Source of the DNA: Cupriavidus phytohabitans | GTDB taxonomy: Bacteria; Pseudomonadota; Gammaproteobacteria; Burkholderiales; Burkholderiaceae | Assembly (NCBI RefSeq): GCF_000426345.1 | Contig: NZ_AUFE01000002.1 | Location: forward strand, 1-64,000 | Reading direction: 5' to 3' | Length of the DNA stretch: 64,000 nucleotides | Part shown: positions 38,788 to 48,513 of the stretch, one piece after another | How the letters are laid out: each line of letters begins with the position of its first letter | Position numbering within the stretch: the first letter of the stretch is position 1 | Translations under genes and position numbers: made by a program | Notes under the pieces: model-generated | The model's input: only the letters and a program-made list of their open reading frames with translations | Database searches by the model: none | What the model was told of the DNA's origin: nothing

Positions 38788-40740
38788 ATGCACCGTGCCG
38801 CCCATCCCGCCACAGATCCAGCGCTTTCCGGCGCCCAGCGCCACGCCGCCGAAGCAGGCGCAGGTCCAGATGACATCGACCGCGCCGCGCTGATCGCGCG
38901 CGCGCATGCGCGCTCGGCCGGCTTCGGGCTCGATGCCGGCCACGCGCCAGGTTACGAGGCCCTTGCCGCACGCGCACTGGGCGAACTGGTCGACGCCAGC
39001 CGCGACCTGTACCGCCATGCGCTGCCGGTGATGGAAACCCTGCACGCGCAGATCGCCAACACCGACAGCATGGTGCTGCTGACCGACAGCAGCGGCGTGA
39101 TCCTGCACAGCCTGGGCGACGGCGATTTCGTCGCGCGCGCTCGCCGCGTGGCGCTGGCGCCGGGCGTGTCATGGTCCGAGCCAAGCAAGGGCACCAACGC
39201 CATCGGCACCGCGCTGGCGGAGGCGCGGCCCACCATCGTCCACGCGGGCGAGCACTTCCTGCAGGCCAACCAACAGCTCACCTGCTCGTGCGCGCCGATT
39301 GCCGGCCCCACCGGCGAGATCCTGGGCGCGCTCGACGTCAGCGGCGACCAGCGCGGCTTCCATCGGCACACCATGGCGCTGGTGCGGATGTCGGCGCAGA
39401 TGATCGAGAACCACCTGTTCGCCAACCACTTCCCCGAAGCCGTGCTGGTGCGCTTCCATGCGCGGCCGGAATTCGTCGGGACGCTGTTCGAGGGCATGGC
39501 GGCGTTCACGCCCGACGGCGCTTTCCTGGCCGCCAACCGCAGCGGGCTGTTCCAGTTGGGGCTGGCGCCGCAGGCGCTGGCACTGTCCGGCTTTGCCGGG
39601 CTGTTCGGCCAGCCGGTGCGCATGGCGATGCAGGCACGCGCGGCCGGAACGCTGCACGTGCTGACGCTGCCGAGCCGCGTGCAGGTGTTCGCGCGCATCG
39701 AATACCGCGCCGCGCCGGTCAGCGTGCGCCAGCCCCTGGCGGAGGAGCCGCTGCCGCCAGCGCTGGCAGCGCTCGACACCGGCGATGCCGCCGTGGCCGC
39801 CGTGCTGCGCCGCGTGCGCAAGGTCAGCGGCCGCGATATCCCGATCCTGGTACAGGGCCGCACCGGGGCCGGCAAGGAGTGGCTGGCGCGCGCCATCCAC
39901 GCCGCCTCGCCGCGCGCCAATGGCCCCTTTGTCGCAGTCAATTGCGCAGCCATCCCGGAAACGCTGATCGAAGCCGAGCTGTTCGGCTATGAGGAAGGCG
40001 CCTTCACCGGCGCGCGCCGGCGCGGCAGCGCCGGCAAGCTGGCGCAGGCACATGGCGGCACGCTGTTCCTCGATGAGATCGGCGACATGCCGCTGGCGCA
40101 GCAGGTGCGGCTGATGCGCGTGCTGCAGGAGCGCGCGGTCACGCCGCTGGGCGCGGCGCACGCGGTGCCGGTCGATGTGCGCGTGGTCTGCGCCACCCAC
40201 CGCGACTTGCGCGCCATGATCGCGGAAGGCACCTTCCGCGAAGACCTGTACTACCGCATCAATGCGCTGGCGGTGACGCTGCCGGCGCTGTGCGAGCGCA
40301 GCGACCTGCCGGTGCTGGTGGAGCGGATCCTGCAGCGGCAGCGGGAGGAGGCGGGGCCTGAATCTCCGCTCCATGTCAGCGCGCAGGTGCTGGCGTCGCT
40401 GCGCAGCCATCCGTGGCCCGGGAATATCCGGCAGCTTGCCAATGTGTTGCGCACGGCGGCGATACTGGCCGAGGGCGAGGCGGAGATCGGCTGCGAGCAC
40501 TTGCCGGAAGGGTTTGAGCAGGAGTGCGGCGGACCGGTGGAACAGGCGCCTTGCGCTACGACGGCGCCTGCCCCGGGTGCCAGCCGCATGCGCGACTGGG
40601 AGGCCGGCGTCATCCGGCAGGCGCTGGTACGGCATGGCGGCAACGTGAGTCATGCCGCGCGCGAGCTGGGGGTGTCGCGCAATACAATCTATCGCAGGCT
40701 GAAAGAAGGGTTGGAAGACGACCCGGCAGCGGAGGGCTGA
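38788..40740 (+). CDS. acoR: Sigma-54-dependent regulator of acetoin/alcohol catabolism (AcoR type)
   Basis: This is an enhancer-binding protein of 650 aa. A GAF-like sensor (about residues 85-190, [25 protein letters not shown]) is followed by a PAS-like segment, then the AAA+ domain with Walker [16 protein letters not shown] (about 355), an intact GAFTGA loop ([10 protein letters not shown]), and Walker [14 protein letters not shown]. The C-terminal Fis-type helix-turn-helix is [20 protein letters not shown]. The gene converges on acoD-adhP-DUF779, upstream of which a sigma-54 promoter and palindromes are visible, so this is its probable activator. The GAF ligand is presumably acetoin or an aldehyde. 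Confidence 0.88.
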   Translation: MHRAAHPATDPALSGAQRHAAEAGAGPDDIDRAALIARAHARSAGFGLDAGHAPGYEALAARALGELVDASRDLYRHALPVMETLHAQIANTDSMVLLTDSSGVILHSLGDGDFVARARRVALAPGVSWSEPSKGTNAIGTALAEARPTIVHAGEHFLQANQQLTCSCAPIAGPTGEILGALDVSGDQRGFHRHTMALVRMSAQMIENHLFANHFPEAVLVRFHARPEFVGTLFEGMAAFTPDGAFLAANRSGLFQLGLAPQALALSGFAGLFGQPVRMAMQARAAGTLHVLTLPSRVQVFARIEYRAAPVSVRQPLAEEPLPPALAALDTGDAAVAAVLRRVRKVSGRDIPILVQGRTGAGKEWLARAIHAASPRANGPFVAVNCAAIPETLIEAELFGYEEGAFTGARRRGSAGKLAQAHGGTLFLDEIGDMPLAQQVRLMRVLQERAVTPLGAAHAVPVDVRVVCATHRDLRAMIAEGTFREDLYYRINALAVTLPALCERSDLPVLVERILQRQREEAGPESPLHVSAQVLASLRSHPWPGNIRQLANVLRTAAILAEGEAEIGCEHLPEGFEQECGGPVEQAPCATTAPAPGASRMRDWEAGVIRQALVRHGGNVSHAARELGVSRNTIYRRLKEGLEDDPAAEG

Positions 40741-40773
40741 CACTCAGGCGAGGCGCTTCGCTTCCCGCTGGTT

Positions 40774-40806
40774 TGCTCCCCTCTCCCGCAAGCGGGAGAG
40801 GGAGCA
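40774..40806. repeat. GC-rich inverted repeat between convergent genes
   Basis: TGCTCCC-CTCTCCCG, loop CAAG, then CGGGAGAG-GGAGCA forms a 15-bp stem with one unpaired C. It lies between the acoR and DUF779 stops. Such CCCTCTCCC/GGGAGAGGG repeats are frequent between genes in Burkholderiales. It may terminate both transcripts, although there is no U-run. Confidence 0.7.
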
Positions 40807-40823
40807 CACAATCTGCGAGCATT

Positions 40824-41219
40824 TCACAACCCTGGCTGCGCAGCCAGCCACGCCGCCTCTTCATCGCTGAACAGCTCCGACCGGGTCAGGAACCTCTGAC
40901 CCGTCCGCCCCTCCAGCGAAAACATCCCGCCCGCCCCCGGCACCACGTCGATCACCAGCCGCGTGTGCTGCCAGTATTCGAACTGCGCGCGCGTCATGTA
41001 GAACGGCGCGCCGCCGATCTCGCCGAGCCGGACATCGGCCGGGCCGACCAGCAGCTCGCCGTCGGGATAGCACATCGGCGCGCTGCCGTCGCAGCAGCCG
41101 CCGGACTGGTGGAACATCAGCGGGCCATGCCGCGCACTCAGCTGCGCGATCAGCGCCAGCGCGGCAGGTGTTGCCACCACGCGGGCGACGGACGGTGCAG
41201 CAGATGCGGAAGCCGGCAT
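40824..41219 (-). CDS. DUF779 protein linked to aldehyde dehydrogenase
   Basis: This is a 131-aa protein of the DUF779 family. It has the Cys-rich HQSGGCCDGSAPMCYP segment, followed by DVRLGEIGGAPFYMTRAQFEYW and a C-terminal SLEGRTGQRFLTRSELF. Family members are regularly found beside AcoD/ExaC-type aldehyde dehydrogenases, but the biochemical role is not established. Three Cys suggest metal or thiol chemistry. It lies 14 bases after adhP and is the last gene of the acoD operon. Confidence 0.9.
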   Translation of the reverse strand: MPASASAAPSVARVVATPAALALIAQLSARHGPLMFHQSGGCCDGSAPMCYPDGELLVGPADVRLGEIGGAPFYMTRAQFEYWQHTRLVIDVVPGAGGMFSLEGRTGQRFLTRSELFSDEEAAWLAAQPGL

Positions 41220-41233
41220 GACCCTTCTCCTCG

Positions 41234-42262
41234 TCAGGCGTTGAGGTCCAGCACGACCCGGCCTTCGATCTTGCCGTCGCGCAGGCGCCCCAACACATTG
41301 TTGATGTCATCGAGCCTGGCGGTGGACACCGTGGCCTTCACGTCGCCATGCGCGGCAAAGTCCAGCGATTCCTGCAGGTCGCTGCGCGTGCCGACGATGG
41401 AGCCGCGGATGGTGATGCCCTTGAGCACCACGTCGAAGATCGGCGTGCCGAACTCGCCCGGCGGCAGCCCGTTGAGCGCGATGGTGCCGCCGCGGCGCAC
41501 CATGCCGATTGCCTGCGAGAAGGCGATTGGCGACACCGCGGTGACCAGCACGCCGTGCGCGCCGCCGATTTCCTTCTGCAGCCACGCGGCGGGATCGGTG
41601 GTGCGCGCGTTGACGGTGGCCTCGGCGCCGAGCTTGCGCGCCAGGGCAAGCTTGTCGTCATCGATATCGACCGCGGCCACGCGCAGGCCCATGGCACGCG
41701 CATACTGCACGGCCACGTGGCCGAGGCCACCGATGCCTGAGATCACCACCCACTGGCCGGGCCGCGTATCGGTCACCTTCAGTCCCTTGTAGACCGTCAC
41801 GCCCGCGCACAGGATCGGCGCGATCTCGACAAAGCCGACCTTGTCGGGCAGCAGGCCCACGTAGTTGGGATCGGCGACGACATATTCGCCATAGCCGCCG
41901 TTGACGGAATAGCCGGTGTTCTGCTGCTTCTCGCACAGCGTTTCCCAGCCTTGCAGGCAGTGCTCGCAGTAGCCGCAGGCGCTGTACAGCCACGGCACGC
42001 CGACGCGGTCGCCTTCCTTCACGCGGGTGACGCCGCTGCCCACGGCGGAGACGAAGCCCACGCCTTCATGGCCGGGGATAAAGGGCAGGGTGGGTTTGAC
42101 CGGCCAGTCGCCGTCGGCGGCGTGCAGGTCGGTATGGCAGACGCCCGAGGCCTCGATCTTTACCTGGATCTGGCCGGGGCCGGGTTGGGGAACAGGAACT
42201 TCGTCGATCGTGAGCGGCGCGCCGAACTCGCGCACCACGGCGGCTTTCATCGTTGCAGGCAT
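41234..42262 (-). CDS. adhP: Zinc-dependent alcohol dehydrogenase (AdhP/AdhA type)
   Basis: This is a medium-chain NAD-dependent alcohol dehydrogenase of 342 aa. ATG 42262 follows AAGGAGT on the minus strand. Catalytic zinc ligands lie in [17 protein letters not shown] and GHEG, structural-zinc cysteines in [18 protein letters not shown], and the coenzyme motif in [20 protein letters not shown]. An acidic residue after the second beta strand (AAVDIDDDK) indicates NAD. It follows acoD by 117 bases and precedes the DUF779 gene, so ethanol would be oxidised to acetaldehyde here and to acetate by AcoD. The intercistronic gap has a GC hairpin. Confidence 0.93.
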   Translation of the reverse strand: MPATMKAAVVREFGAPLTIDEVPVPQPGPGQIQVKIEASGVCHTDLHAADGDWPVKPTLPFIPGHEGVGFVSAVGSGVTRVKEGDRVGVPWLYSACGYCEHCLQGWETLCEKQQNTGYSVNGGYGEYVVADPNYVGLLPDKVGFVEIAPILCAGVTVYKGLKVTDTRPGQWVVISGIGGLGHVAVQYARAMGLRVAAVDIDDDKLALARKLGAEATVNARTTDPAAWLQKEIGGAHGVLVTAVSPIAFSQAIGMVRRGGTIALNGLPPGEFGTPIFDVVLKGITIRGSIVGTRSDLQESLDFAAHGDVKATVSTARLDDINNVLGRLRDGKIEGRVVLDLNA

Positions 42263-42296
42263 CTCGAACTCCTTGAATGACTCCTTGTCCGGGCTG

Positions 42297-42314
42297 GCCC
42301 CGCGCCCGCGGGGC
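42297..42314. other. Intercistronic GC hairpin between acoD and adhP
   Basis: GCCCCGCG-CC-CGCGGGGC is a perfect 8-bp inverted repeat; the central pairs must open to form a loop. In the mRNA it lies between the acoD stop and the adhP start, and could adjust transcript stability or partial termination. Confidence 0.45.
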
Positions 42315-42379
42315 ACAACCCGGATCATGGCACGCGTGGCGCCGCTACGGGCGGCCATTGCGCCATGCCTTGAGCACCG

Positions 42380-43900
<1,521 letters not shown>

Positions 43901-43967
43901 GTCTCGCTCCGTTCGAAGGATTTGTGTCGTGTCGTCACGGCGTGGGACCGTGCGCAAGGGAGCAGAT

Positions 43968-43983
43968 CGCAAGAGGTGTGCCG
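43968..43983 (-). promoter_or_regulatory. Sigma-54 promoter of the acoD operon
   Basis: On the minus strand, CGGCACACCTCTTGCG fits the consensus TGGCACG-N4-TTGC at all positions but two, with exact 10-base spacing between the -24 GG and -12 GC. Transcription would start near 43957, about 57 bases before the acoD start codon. An AcoR-type activator is encoded next to the operon. Confidence 0.8.
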
Positions 43984-44048
43984 GGGCGCAAGAAGACGGA
44001 AAAGCGGGGGCGAATCGAAGAATTGACCGCGAAATCAGGCCGGAGGTG

Positions 44049-44105
44049 TGTCACGCGCTGCCGGTGTGTGCCAGTGCGTGACAGCGGCTGTTCCAGATTG
44101 GAACA
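44049..44105. promoter_or_regulatory. Palindromes upstream of the acoD promoter, candidate activator sites
   Basis: TGTTCC-AGATT-GGAACA (44089-44105) is a perfect 6-bp dyad with a 5-bp centre. TGTCACGC (44049-44056) and GCGTGACA (44076-44083) form a perfect 8-bp dyad with a 19-bp spacer. They lie about 90-150 bases upstream of the predicted start, where enhancer-binding proteins bind. Confidence 0.55.
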
Positions 44106-46615
44106 CCGGGTGAACTGAACTGACGCCGCTCAAGCCTTCGGGCGCGCGGATGCCGGATCGTAGGCGCGCGCAGGTGTACGCGTGCGGGCAGCAGTTCGCC
44201 GGCCAGGTCGACGTGGTAAGTGCCGCCCTCAAGCCACGCCGCATCGGCCGGCCCGTCCTCGCGCGCGAGCAATGCCATGCCGACCGGGCAGCCCAGCGTA
44301 TGGCCGAACGCGGCGGAACTGAGCGATCCCACCGCGCGCGCGCTGCCGTCGGGGCCGGTGCGCAGTATGGCCTCTGCGCCCCACAGCATGGCATCGCTGG
44401 CGCCATCCACCGTCACGACCACCATGCGCCGTGTGGGACCGCCTGCCTGCCGCAGTTGCAGCAGCGCTTCACGGCCGCGGAAGTCGATGCCGTTCGCCAG
44501 CTTGCAGGCGAACGACAGTCCCGCCTCGAACGGGTTGACCGACGGCGACAGCTCGCGGCCCCAGGCGCGGTAGCCCTTTTCCAGTCTCAGCGATTCGATG
44601 GCGTAGTAGCCGGCATTGACCAGCCCGAGCGTGCGCCCGGCTTCGTGCAGCGTCTCGTAGACGCCCACCGCGAATTCCACCGGCACGTACAGTTCCCAGC
44701 CCAGCTCGCCCACATAGGTGAGGCGCGTCGCGCGCACGGTGGCATAGCCGAGGTCGATCTCGCGCGAGCTGCCGAAGGGAAAGCCATCATTGGAGAAATC
44801 CGCGCGCGACACCGTCTGCAGCAGCTCGCGCGAGCGCGGTCCCATCACCGCCAGCACCGCGTACTGGCCGGTGACGTCGACGATCACGCAGCGCTTGTCG
44901 CCCGGGATCAGGCGCTCGATATAGCTGAAGTCGCGCGTGGCCTGCGCCGACCCGGTCACTACCAGGTACTGGTCGTGCGCCAGCCGCGTCACGGTCAGGT
45001 CCGATTCATAGGTGCCGCGTTCGTTGAGCATCGCGGTATAGACGCTCTGCCCCGGCGGCACCGCCACGTCATTGCTCATCACATACTGCAGCACCGCCTC
45101 GGCATCGGCACCCTTGACCAGATACTTGGAGAACGAGCTCATGTCGAACAGCGCCACGCCTTCGCGGCACGCGCGGTGCTCGGCGCCGCTCCATGGCAGC
45201 CAGTTCTGCTGGCCGAAGGCATATTCGATCCGCAGCGATGCCCCCGGCGGCGCGAAGAAGTTGGGCCGCTCCCAGCCCATCTTGCTGCCGAAGCTGGCAC
45301 CGGCCTCGCGCAGGTGCGCATACAGCGGCGAGCGGCGGAACGGGCGTGCGGTCTCCAGCTCGCGATTCGGCCACGGCATCGCGTAATGCAGGCCGAGCGT
45401 TTCCTTGATGCGGTCGTGCAGCCAGTTCTGGTTGCCGTTGAAGCCGGCGAAGCGGCGGATATCGACGGGCCACAGGTCCATGGTCGGCTCGCCCGCGACG
45501 ATCCATTCCGCCAGCGCCATGCCGGCGCCGCCGGCGGAGGCGATGCCCATCGAGTTGAAGCCGGCGCCGACGTAGAAATTGCGCAGCTCCGGCGCTTCGC
45601 CGAGGATGAAGTTGTTGTCCGGCGTGAAGGATTCCGGGCCGTTGTAGAACTGCCTGACCTGCGCCGTTTCCAGCGCGGGCACGCGAACCAGCGCATTTTC
45701 CATCAGGACCTGGAACTGGTCCCAGTCGTCGGGCAGCAGCTGGAACTCGAACGGCTCCGGTATGCCCTGCATGCCCCAGGGCTTGGCGTCGGGCTCGAAG
45801 CCGCCCATCACCAGCCCGCCGACTTCCTCCTTGAAGTAGATGAAGCCGTCCGGGTCGCGCATCACCGGCAGGTCGGGATGCACGCCGGCAATGCGCTCGG
45901 TGACGATGTAGTAGTGCTCGGCCGAATGCAGCGGCACGGTCACGCCGCACATCAGCCCCACCTGCCGCGCCCACTGGCCCGCGCAGTTGACCACGATCTC
46001 CGCTTCCAGCCGGCCCTCGTCTCCGTTCTTGTTGCGCCAGCTGACGCCGGTGGCACGGCCCTCGGCGGTATGGATGGCGGTGATCTTCGTGTCCTGCGCG
46101 ATGATGGCGCCGCGGCTGCGCGCGCCGCGCGCCAGCGCCTGCGTCAGGTCGGTGGGGTTGGCCTTGCCGTCGCCAGGCAGCCAGACCGCGCCGCGCAGGT
46201 CGTCGGTACGCATCGCCGGCCACAGCTCCCCCGCCTGGGAGGGGGAGATGACTTCGCATGCCACGCCATAGGCGCGCGCCACCGCGGCGGTGCGGCGCAG
46301 CTGCGTCATGCGCTCGGCGGTGCGCGCCACGGACAGGGAGCCGCACTGCTTCCAGCCGGTGCCGAGGCCGGTTTCCGCTTCCAGTTCGCTGTAGAGCTGC
46401 GTGGAGTAGCGGATCAGCCTGGTCATGCTTTCCTGCGAGCGCAGCTGGCCGACCAGGCCGGCTGCGTGCCAGGTCGTGCCGCACGACAGCTGGCCCTGCT
46501 CAAGCAGCACCACATCCTTCCAGCCCAGCTTCGTCAGGTGGTAGGCAACGCTGCAGCCGACGATGCCGCCACCGATGATGACGACACGGGTTTGGGTGGG
46601 AAGCGTGAGAGGCAT
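44051..46615 (-). CDS. FAD oxidoreductase-GcvT fusion (dimethylglycine/sarcosine dehydrogenase-like), 3' frameshift
   Basis: This is a two-part enzyme of about 850 aa. The N-terminal FAD-dependent amine oxidase domain has RVVIIGGGIVGCSVAYHL, TTWHAAGLVGQLR and a late GAGFNSMGIASAGGAG; the C-terminal half is a GcvT-like folate-binding domain (TYVGELGWELYVP, ESLRLEKGYRAWG). Dimethylglycine and sarcosine dehydrogenases have this layout and pass one-carbon units to tetrahydrofolate. ATG 46615 is used. Near 44163 the frame leaves the expected C-terminus: in the next frame the DNA reads YDPASARPKA then TGA at 44130-44132, completing a usual LRAP-YDP end. The annotated frame instead adds an unrelated tail into the acoD control region. 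A one-base loss (or sequencing error) is likely. It is divergent from an AAA+ regulator. Confidence 0.88.
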   Translation of the reverse strand: MPLTLPTQTRVVIIGGGIVGCSVAYHLTKLGWKDVVLLEQGQLSCGTTWHAAGLVGQLRSQESMTRLIRYSTQLYSELEAETGLGTGWKQCGSLSVARTAERMTQLRRTAAVARAYGVACEVISPSQAGELWPAMRTDDLRGAVWLPGDGKANPTDLTQALARGARSRGAIIAQDTKITAIHTAEGRATGVSWRNKNGDEGRLEAEIVVNCAGQWARQVGLMCGVTVPLHSAEHYYIVTERIAGVHPDLPVMRDPDGFIYFKEEVGGLVMGGFEPDAKPWGMQGIPEPFEFQLLPDDWDQFQVLMENALVRVPALETAQVRQFYNGPESFTPDNNFILGEAPELRNFYVGAGFNSMGIASAGGAGMALAEWIVAGEPTMDLWPVDIRRFAGFNGNQNWLHDRIKETLGLHYAMPWPNRELETARPFRRSPLYAHLREAGASFGSKMGWERPNFFAPPGASLRIEYAFGQQNWLPWSGAEHRACREGVALFDMSSFSKYLVKGADAEAVLQYVMSNDVAVPPGQSVYTAMLNERGTYESDLTVTRLAHDQYLVVTGSAQATRDFSYIERLIPGDKRCVIVDVTGQYAVLAVMGPRSRELLQTVSRADFSNDGFPFGSSREIDLGYATVRATRLTYVGELGWELYVPVEFAVGVYETLHEAGRTLGLVNAGYYAIESLRLEKGYRAWGRELSPSVNPFEAGLSFACKLANGIDFRGREALLQLRQAGGPTRRMVVVTVDGASDAMLWGAEAILRTGPDGSARAVGSLSSAAFGHTLGCPVGMALLAREDGPADAAWLEGGTYHVDLAGELLPARVHLRAPTIRHPRARRLERRQFSSPGVPIWNSRCHALAHTGSA

Positions 46616-46922
46616 GGCGGGTCTCAATGGGGGGCGCGGATCGAGCCTTGATGTTATTCAACAAAATGCCAATTAACAACACAAAATGCAACACACATGC
46701 GCTGAGGAATCGCCCCGCCAAACGCCTAAGGCGTTGAAAGCAAAAAGCAAATGCGCATGAAAGCTGATCTGCGGCGAACTTAATTGCGTTTCGGCCGCCA
46801 TGGGCTAGTGTGTAGCCATCCCGCCTCTTTGCTGCTGCCCTGCACAAAGGCGCGGGGTGAGGCATTTGGACCTGTGGCGCGTGATGCTTGTCGCTGCGCT
46901 GCCGGCGCCGGGGGAGAAAAAG
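46616..46922. promoter_or_regulatory. Divergent control region with direct repeats and a palindrome
   Basis: This 307-base region lies between the dehydrogenase (minus) and the AAA+ regulator (plus). ACAAAATGC occurs twice exactly 20 bp apart (46661-46669, 46681-46689), two helix turns, 46-74 bases before the dehydrogenase start. AACGCC-TAA-GGCGTT (46721-46735) is a perfect palindrome. No good sigma-54 -24/-12 pair was found. GGGGGAGAAAAAG provides the ribosome site of the regulator. Confidence 0.5.
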
Positions 46923-47966
46923 ATGTCTCCGAAACAAGAAATCGCGCCTGCCGGCATCGCGCAGGCGGGGGAGCACGGCGCCATGCCGGAGGGCGAGGAC
47001 CCCGGCGGATTGCTGGGATCCAGCCAGGTGTTCCGCAAGGCGATGGCGATGGTGGCCCGGCTGGCCCGCGTCGAGGTGCCCGTGCTGATCCTGGGCGAGA
47101 CGGGTACCGGCAAGGAACTGGTGGCGCGCAGCCTGCACTACCGCGGCCGGCGCCGAGACCGGCCTTTCGTCCCGGTGGATTGCGGCGCGCTGCCCGAAAC
47201 GCTGTTCGAAGGCGAGCTCTTCGGCCACGTGCGCGGCGCCTATACCGATGCGCGCCGCGATGCAGCCGGCCTGGTCGCGCAGGCAGAAGGCGGCACGCTG
47301 TTCTTCGACGAAATCCATGCATTGTCCCTGCGCAGCCAGGCGGCGCTGCTGCGCTTTCTCCAGGACTTCCGCTACCGGCCGCTGGGCGCCGCGCAAAGCC
47401 GCAGCGCCGACGTGCGCATCGTCGCCGCCACCAACCGCGAACTGAAGCAGGGCGCGCTGGAAGGCTGGTTCCGCGAGGATCTGCTCTACCGGCTCAACGT
47501 CGCCAACGTCCGCATGCCGAGCCTCAGAGAACGCCCCGAAGACATCCCGCCGCTGGTCGAGCTGTTCGCGTCCCGCTTCTGCGCGCGCTATGGCTGGCCC
47601 GGCTGCCGGTTCGACCAGGACTCGCTGGCGTGGATGCTGGCACAGCCCTGGCGGGGCAACGTGCGTGAGCTGGAAAACTTCGTGCAGCGTTGCCTGCTGT
47701 CGTGCGAGGGGCGCGTCGTGCATGCCGAAGGCTGCCCGGCGGCGCCTTGCACGGTCGACTTGGCCAGCGAGGCTGCGCCCCGCATGCAGCCATTCAAGGA
47801 GGCGCGCAGCCAGGCCCTGGCGGTATTCGAGGCGGCCTACCTGCGCTCGGCGCTGGCGCGCAGCCACGGCAACGTGTCCGCGGCGGCGCGTGAAGCGGGC
47901 AAGGAGCGACGGGTCTTCGGAAGGTTGCTGAAGAAGCACGGCATCGACCGGGCCGAGTTCTCCTAG
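46923..47966 (+). CDS. Stand-alone AAA+/Fis regulator of the sigma-54 activator family, altered GAFTGA loop
   Basis: This is a 347-aa protein with only the AAA+ domain and a Fis-like helix-turn-helix; there is no receiver or sensor domain. Walker A is LGETGTGKELVARSLH and Walker B GGTLFFDEIHAL; the arginine-finger region FREDLLYRLNV is intact. The sigma-54 contact loop reads GAYTDA instead of GAFTGA, which may weaken or remove sigma-54 contact. The C-terminus SHGNVSAAAREAGKERRVFG resembles Fis helices. ATG 46923 has GGGGGAG upstream. It is divergent from the dehydrogenase and convergent with the injection-system operon; either may be its target. Confidence 0.85.
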   Translation: MSPKQEIAPAGIAQAGEHGAMPEGEDPGGLLGSSQVFRKAMAMVARLARVEVPVLILGETGTGKELVARSLHYRGRRRDRPFVPVDCGALPETLFEGELFGHVRGAYTDARRDAAGLVAQAEGGTLFFDEIHALSLRSQAALLRFLQDFRYRPLGAAQSRSADVRIVAATNRELKQGALEGWFREDLLYRLNVANVRMPSLRERPEDIPPLVELFASRFCARYGWPGCRFDQDSLAWMLAQPWRGNVRELENFVQRCLLSCEGRVVHAEGCPAAPCTVDLASEAAPRMQPFKEARSQALAVFEAAYLRSALARSHGNVSAAAREAGKERRVFGRLLKKHGIDRAEFS

Positions 47967-48009
47967 CCGGCTTGCAGGCGCGCTTGCGATGCGGCCGATG
48001 CGGGCCGAT

Positions 48010-48504
48010 TCATGGGTCGACTCGGGTGAGCGCGTGTTCGGCGGTGGCAAGCAGCGTGCCGAGCGGGATGCGCGGCAGTGCGTGGATCGCGTCGTAGGCG
48101 AGCGCGAACGGGTCGAGCCTGGCCCCGGCCGGCACCGGCGCGTCCATGCCGCTGACGACAAAGGCAAGATAGAAGCGCTGCTGCGGATTGTCCTGCACCG
48201 TGAGCTGGCCGCCGTGGCGGGCCATCACGTAGTGCGCCAGGTAAAGGCCGAGCCGGTTCAGCAGCCAGGTGCGCGCATCGTCCGTGGCCGGCCGCAGGTC
48301 GGTGCCATCGACAAAGGCCGCGAGCCGCGCGAACTGGCCCTGCGGATCGTCCGAAAGGGCGCTGTGGGGCACGATGCCGGCGACCTGCGCGAGTTCGCCC
48401 AGCATGTCGCGCTGGCGCGCCTTGAGCGTGTCCAGCCAGGCGCGGCGGGCGGCCAGCGAAGGGAGGGGTTGGGCGGGCTCGGTCAAGTCGGTCAAGTCGG
48501 TCAA
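48010..48504 (-). CDS. Small protein of unknown function at the end of the eCIS operon
   Basis: This is an ORF of up to 164 aa, beginning with TTG inside a 9-bp repeat (MTDLTDLTEPAQ...) and lying 5 bases after the stop of the large nuclease-like protein. It is soluble, with no signal. Segments such as YLAHYVMARHGGQLTVQDNP and RFYLAFVVSGMDAPVPAGAR look protein-like. The true start is uncertain; the next in-frame ATG is well inside. Position after a probable toxin suggests an immunity protein or chaperone, but no family was recognised. Confidence 0.55.
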   Translation of the reverse strand: MTDLTDLTEPAQPLPSLAARRAWLDTLKARQRDMLGELAQVAGIVPHSALSDDPQGQFARLAAFVDGTDLRPATDDARTWLLNRLGLYLAHYVMARHGGQLTVQDNPQQRFYLAFVVSGMDAPVPAGARLDPFALAYDAIHALPRIPLGTLLATAEHALTRVDP

Positions 48505-48513
48505 GTCGGTCAG
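48480..48513. repeat. 9-bp tandem repeat (CGGTCAAGT) at the payload/small-gene junction
   Basis: Three full copies plus a partial one span the stop codon of the large payload gene and the start of the small gene. On the minus strand they encode repeats of Leu-Thr-Asp. Copy-number change would keep the frame and add or remove LTD units or TTG start codons. Confidence 0.75.

Noticed and set aside
46650-46680. Possible sigma-54 promoter (TTGGCATTTTGTTG) before the dehydrogenase gene
   Set aside because: After GG the GC of the -12 element is missing and spacing is off by one, so it does not meet the consensus.
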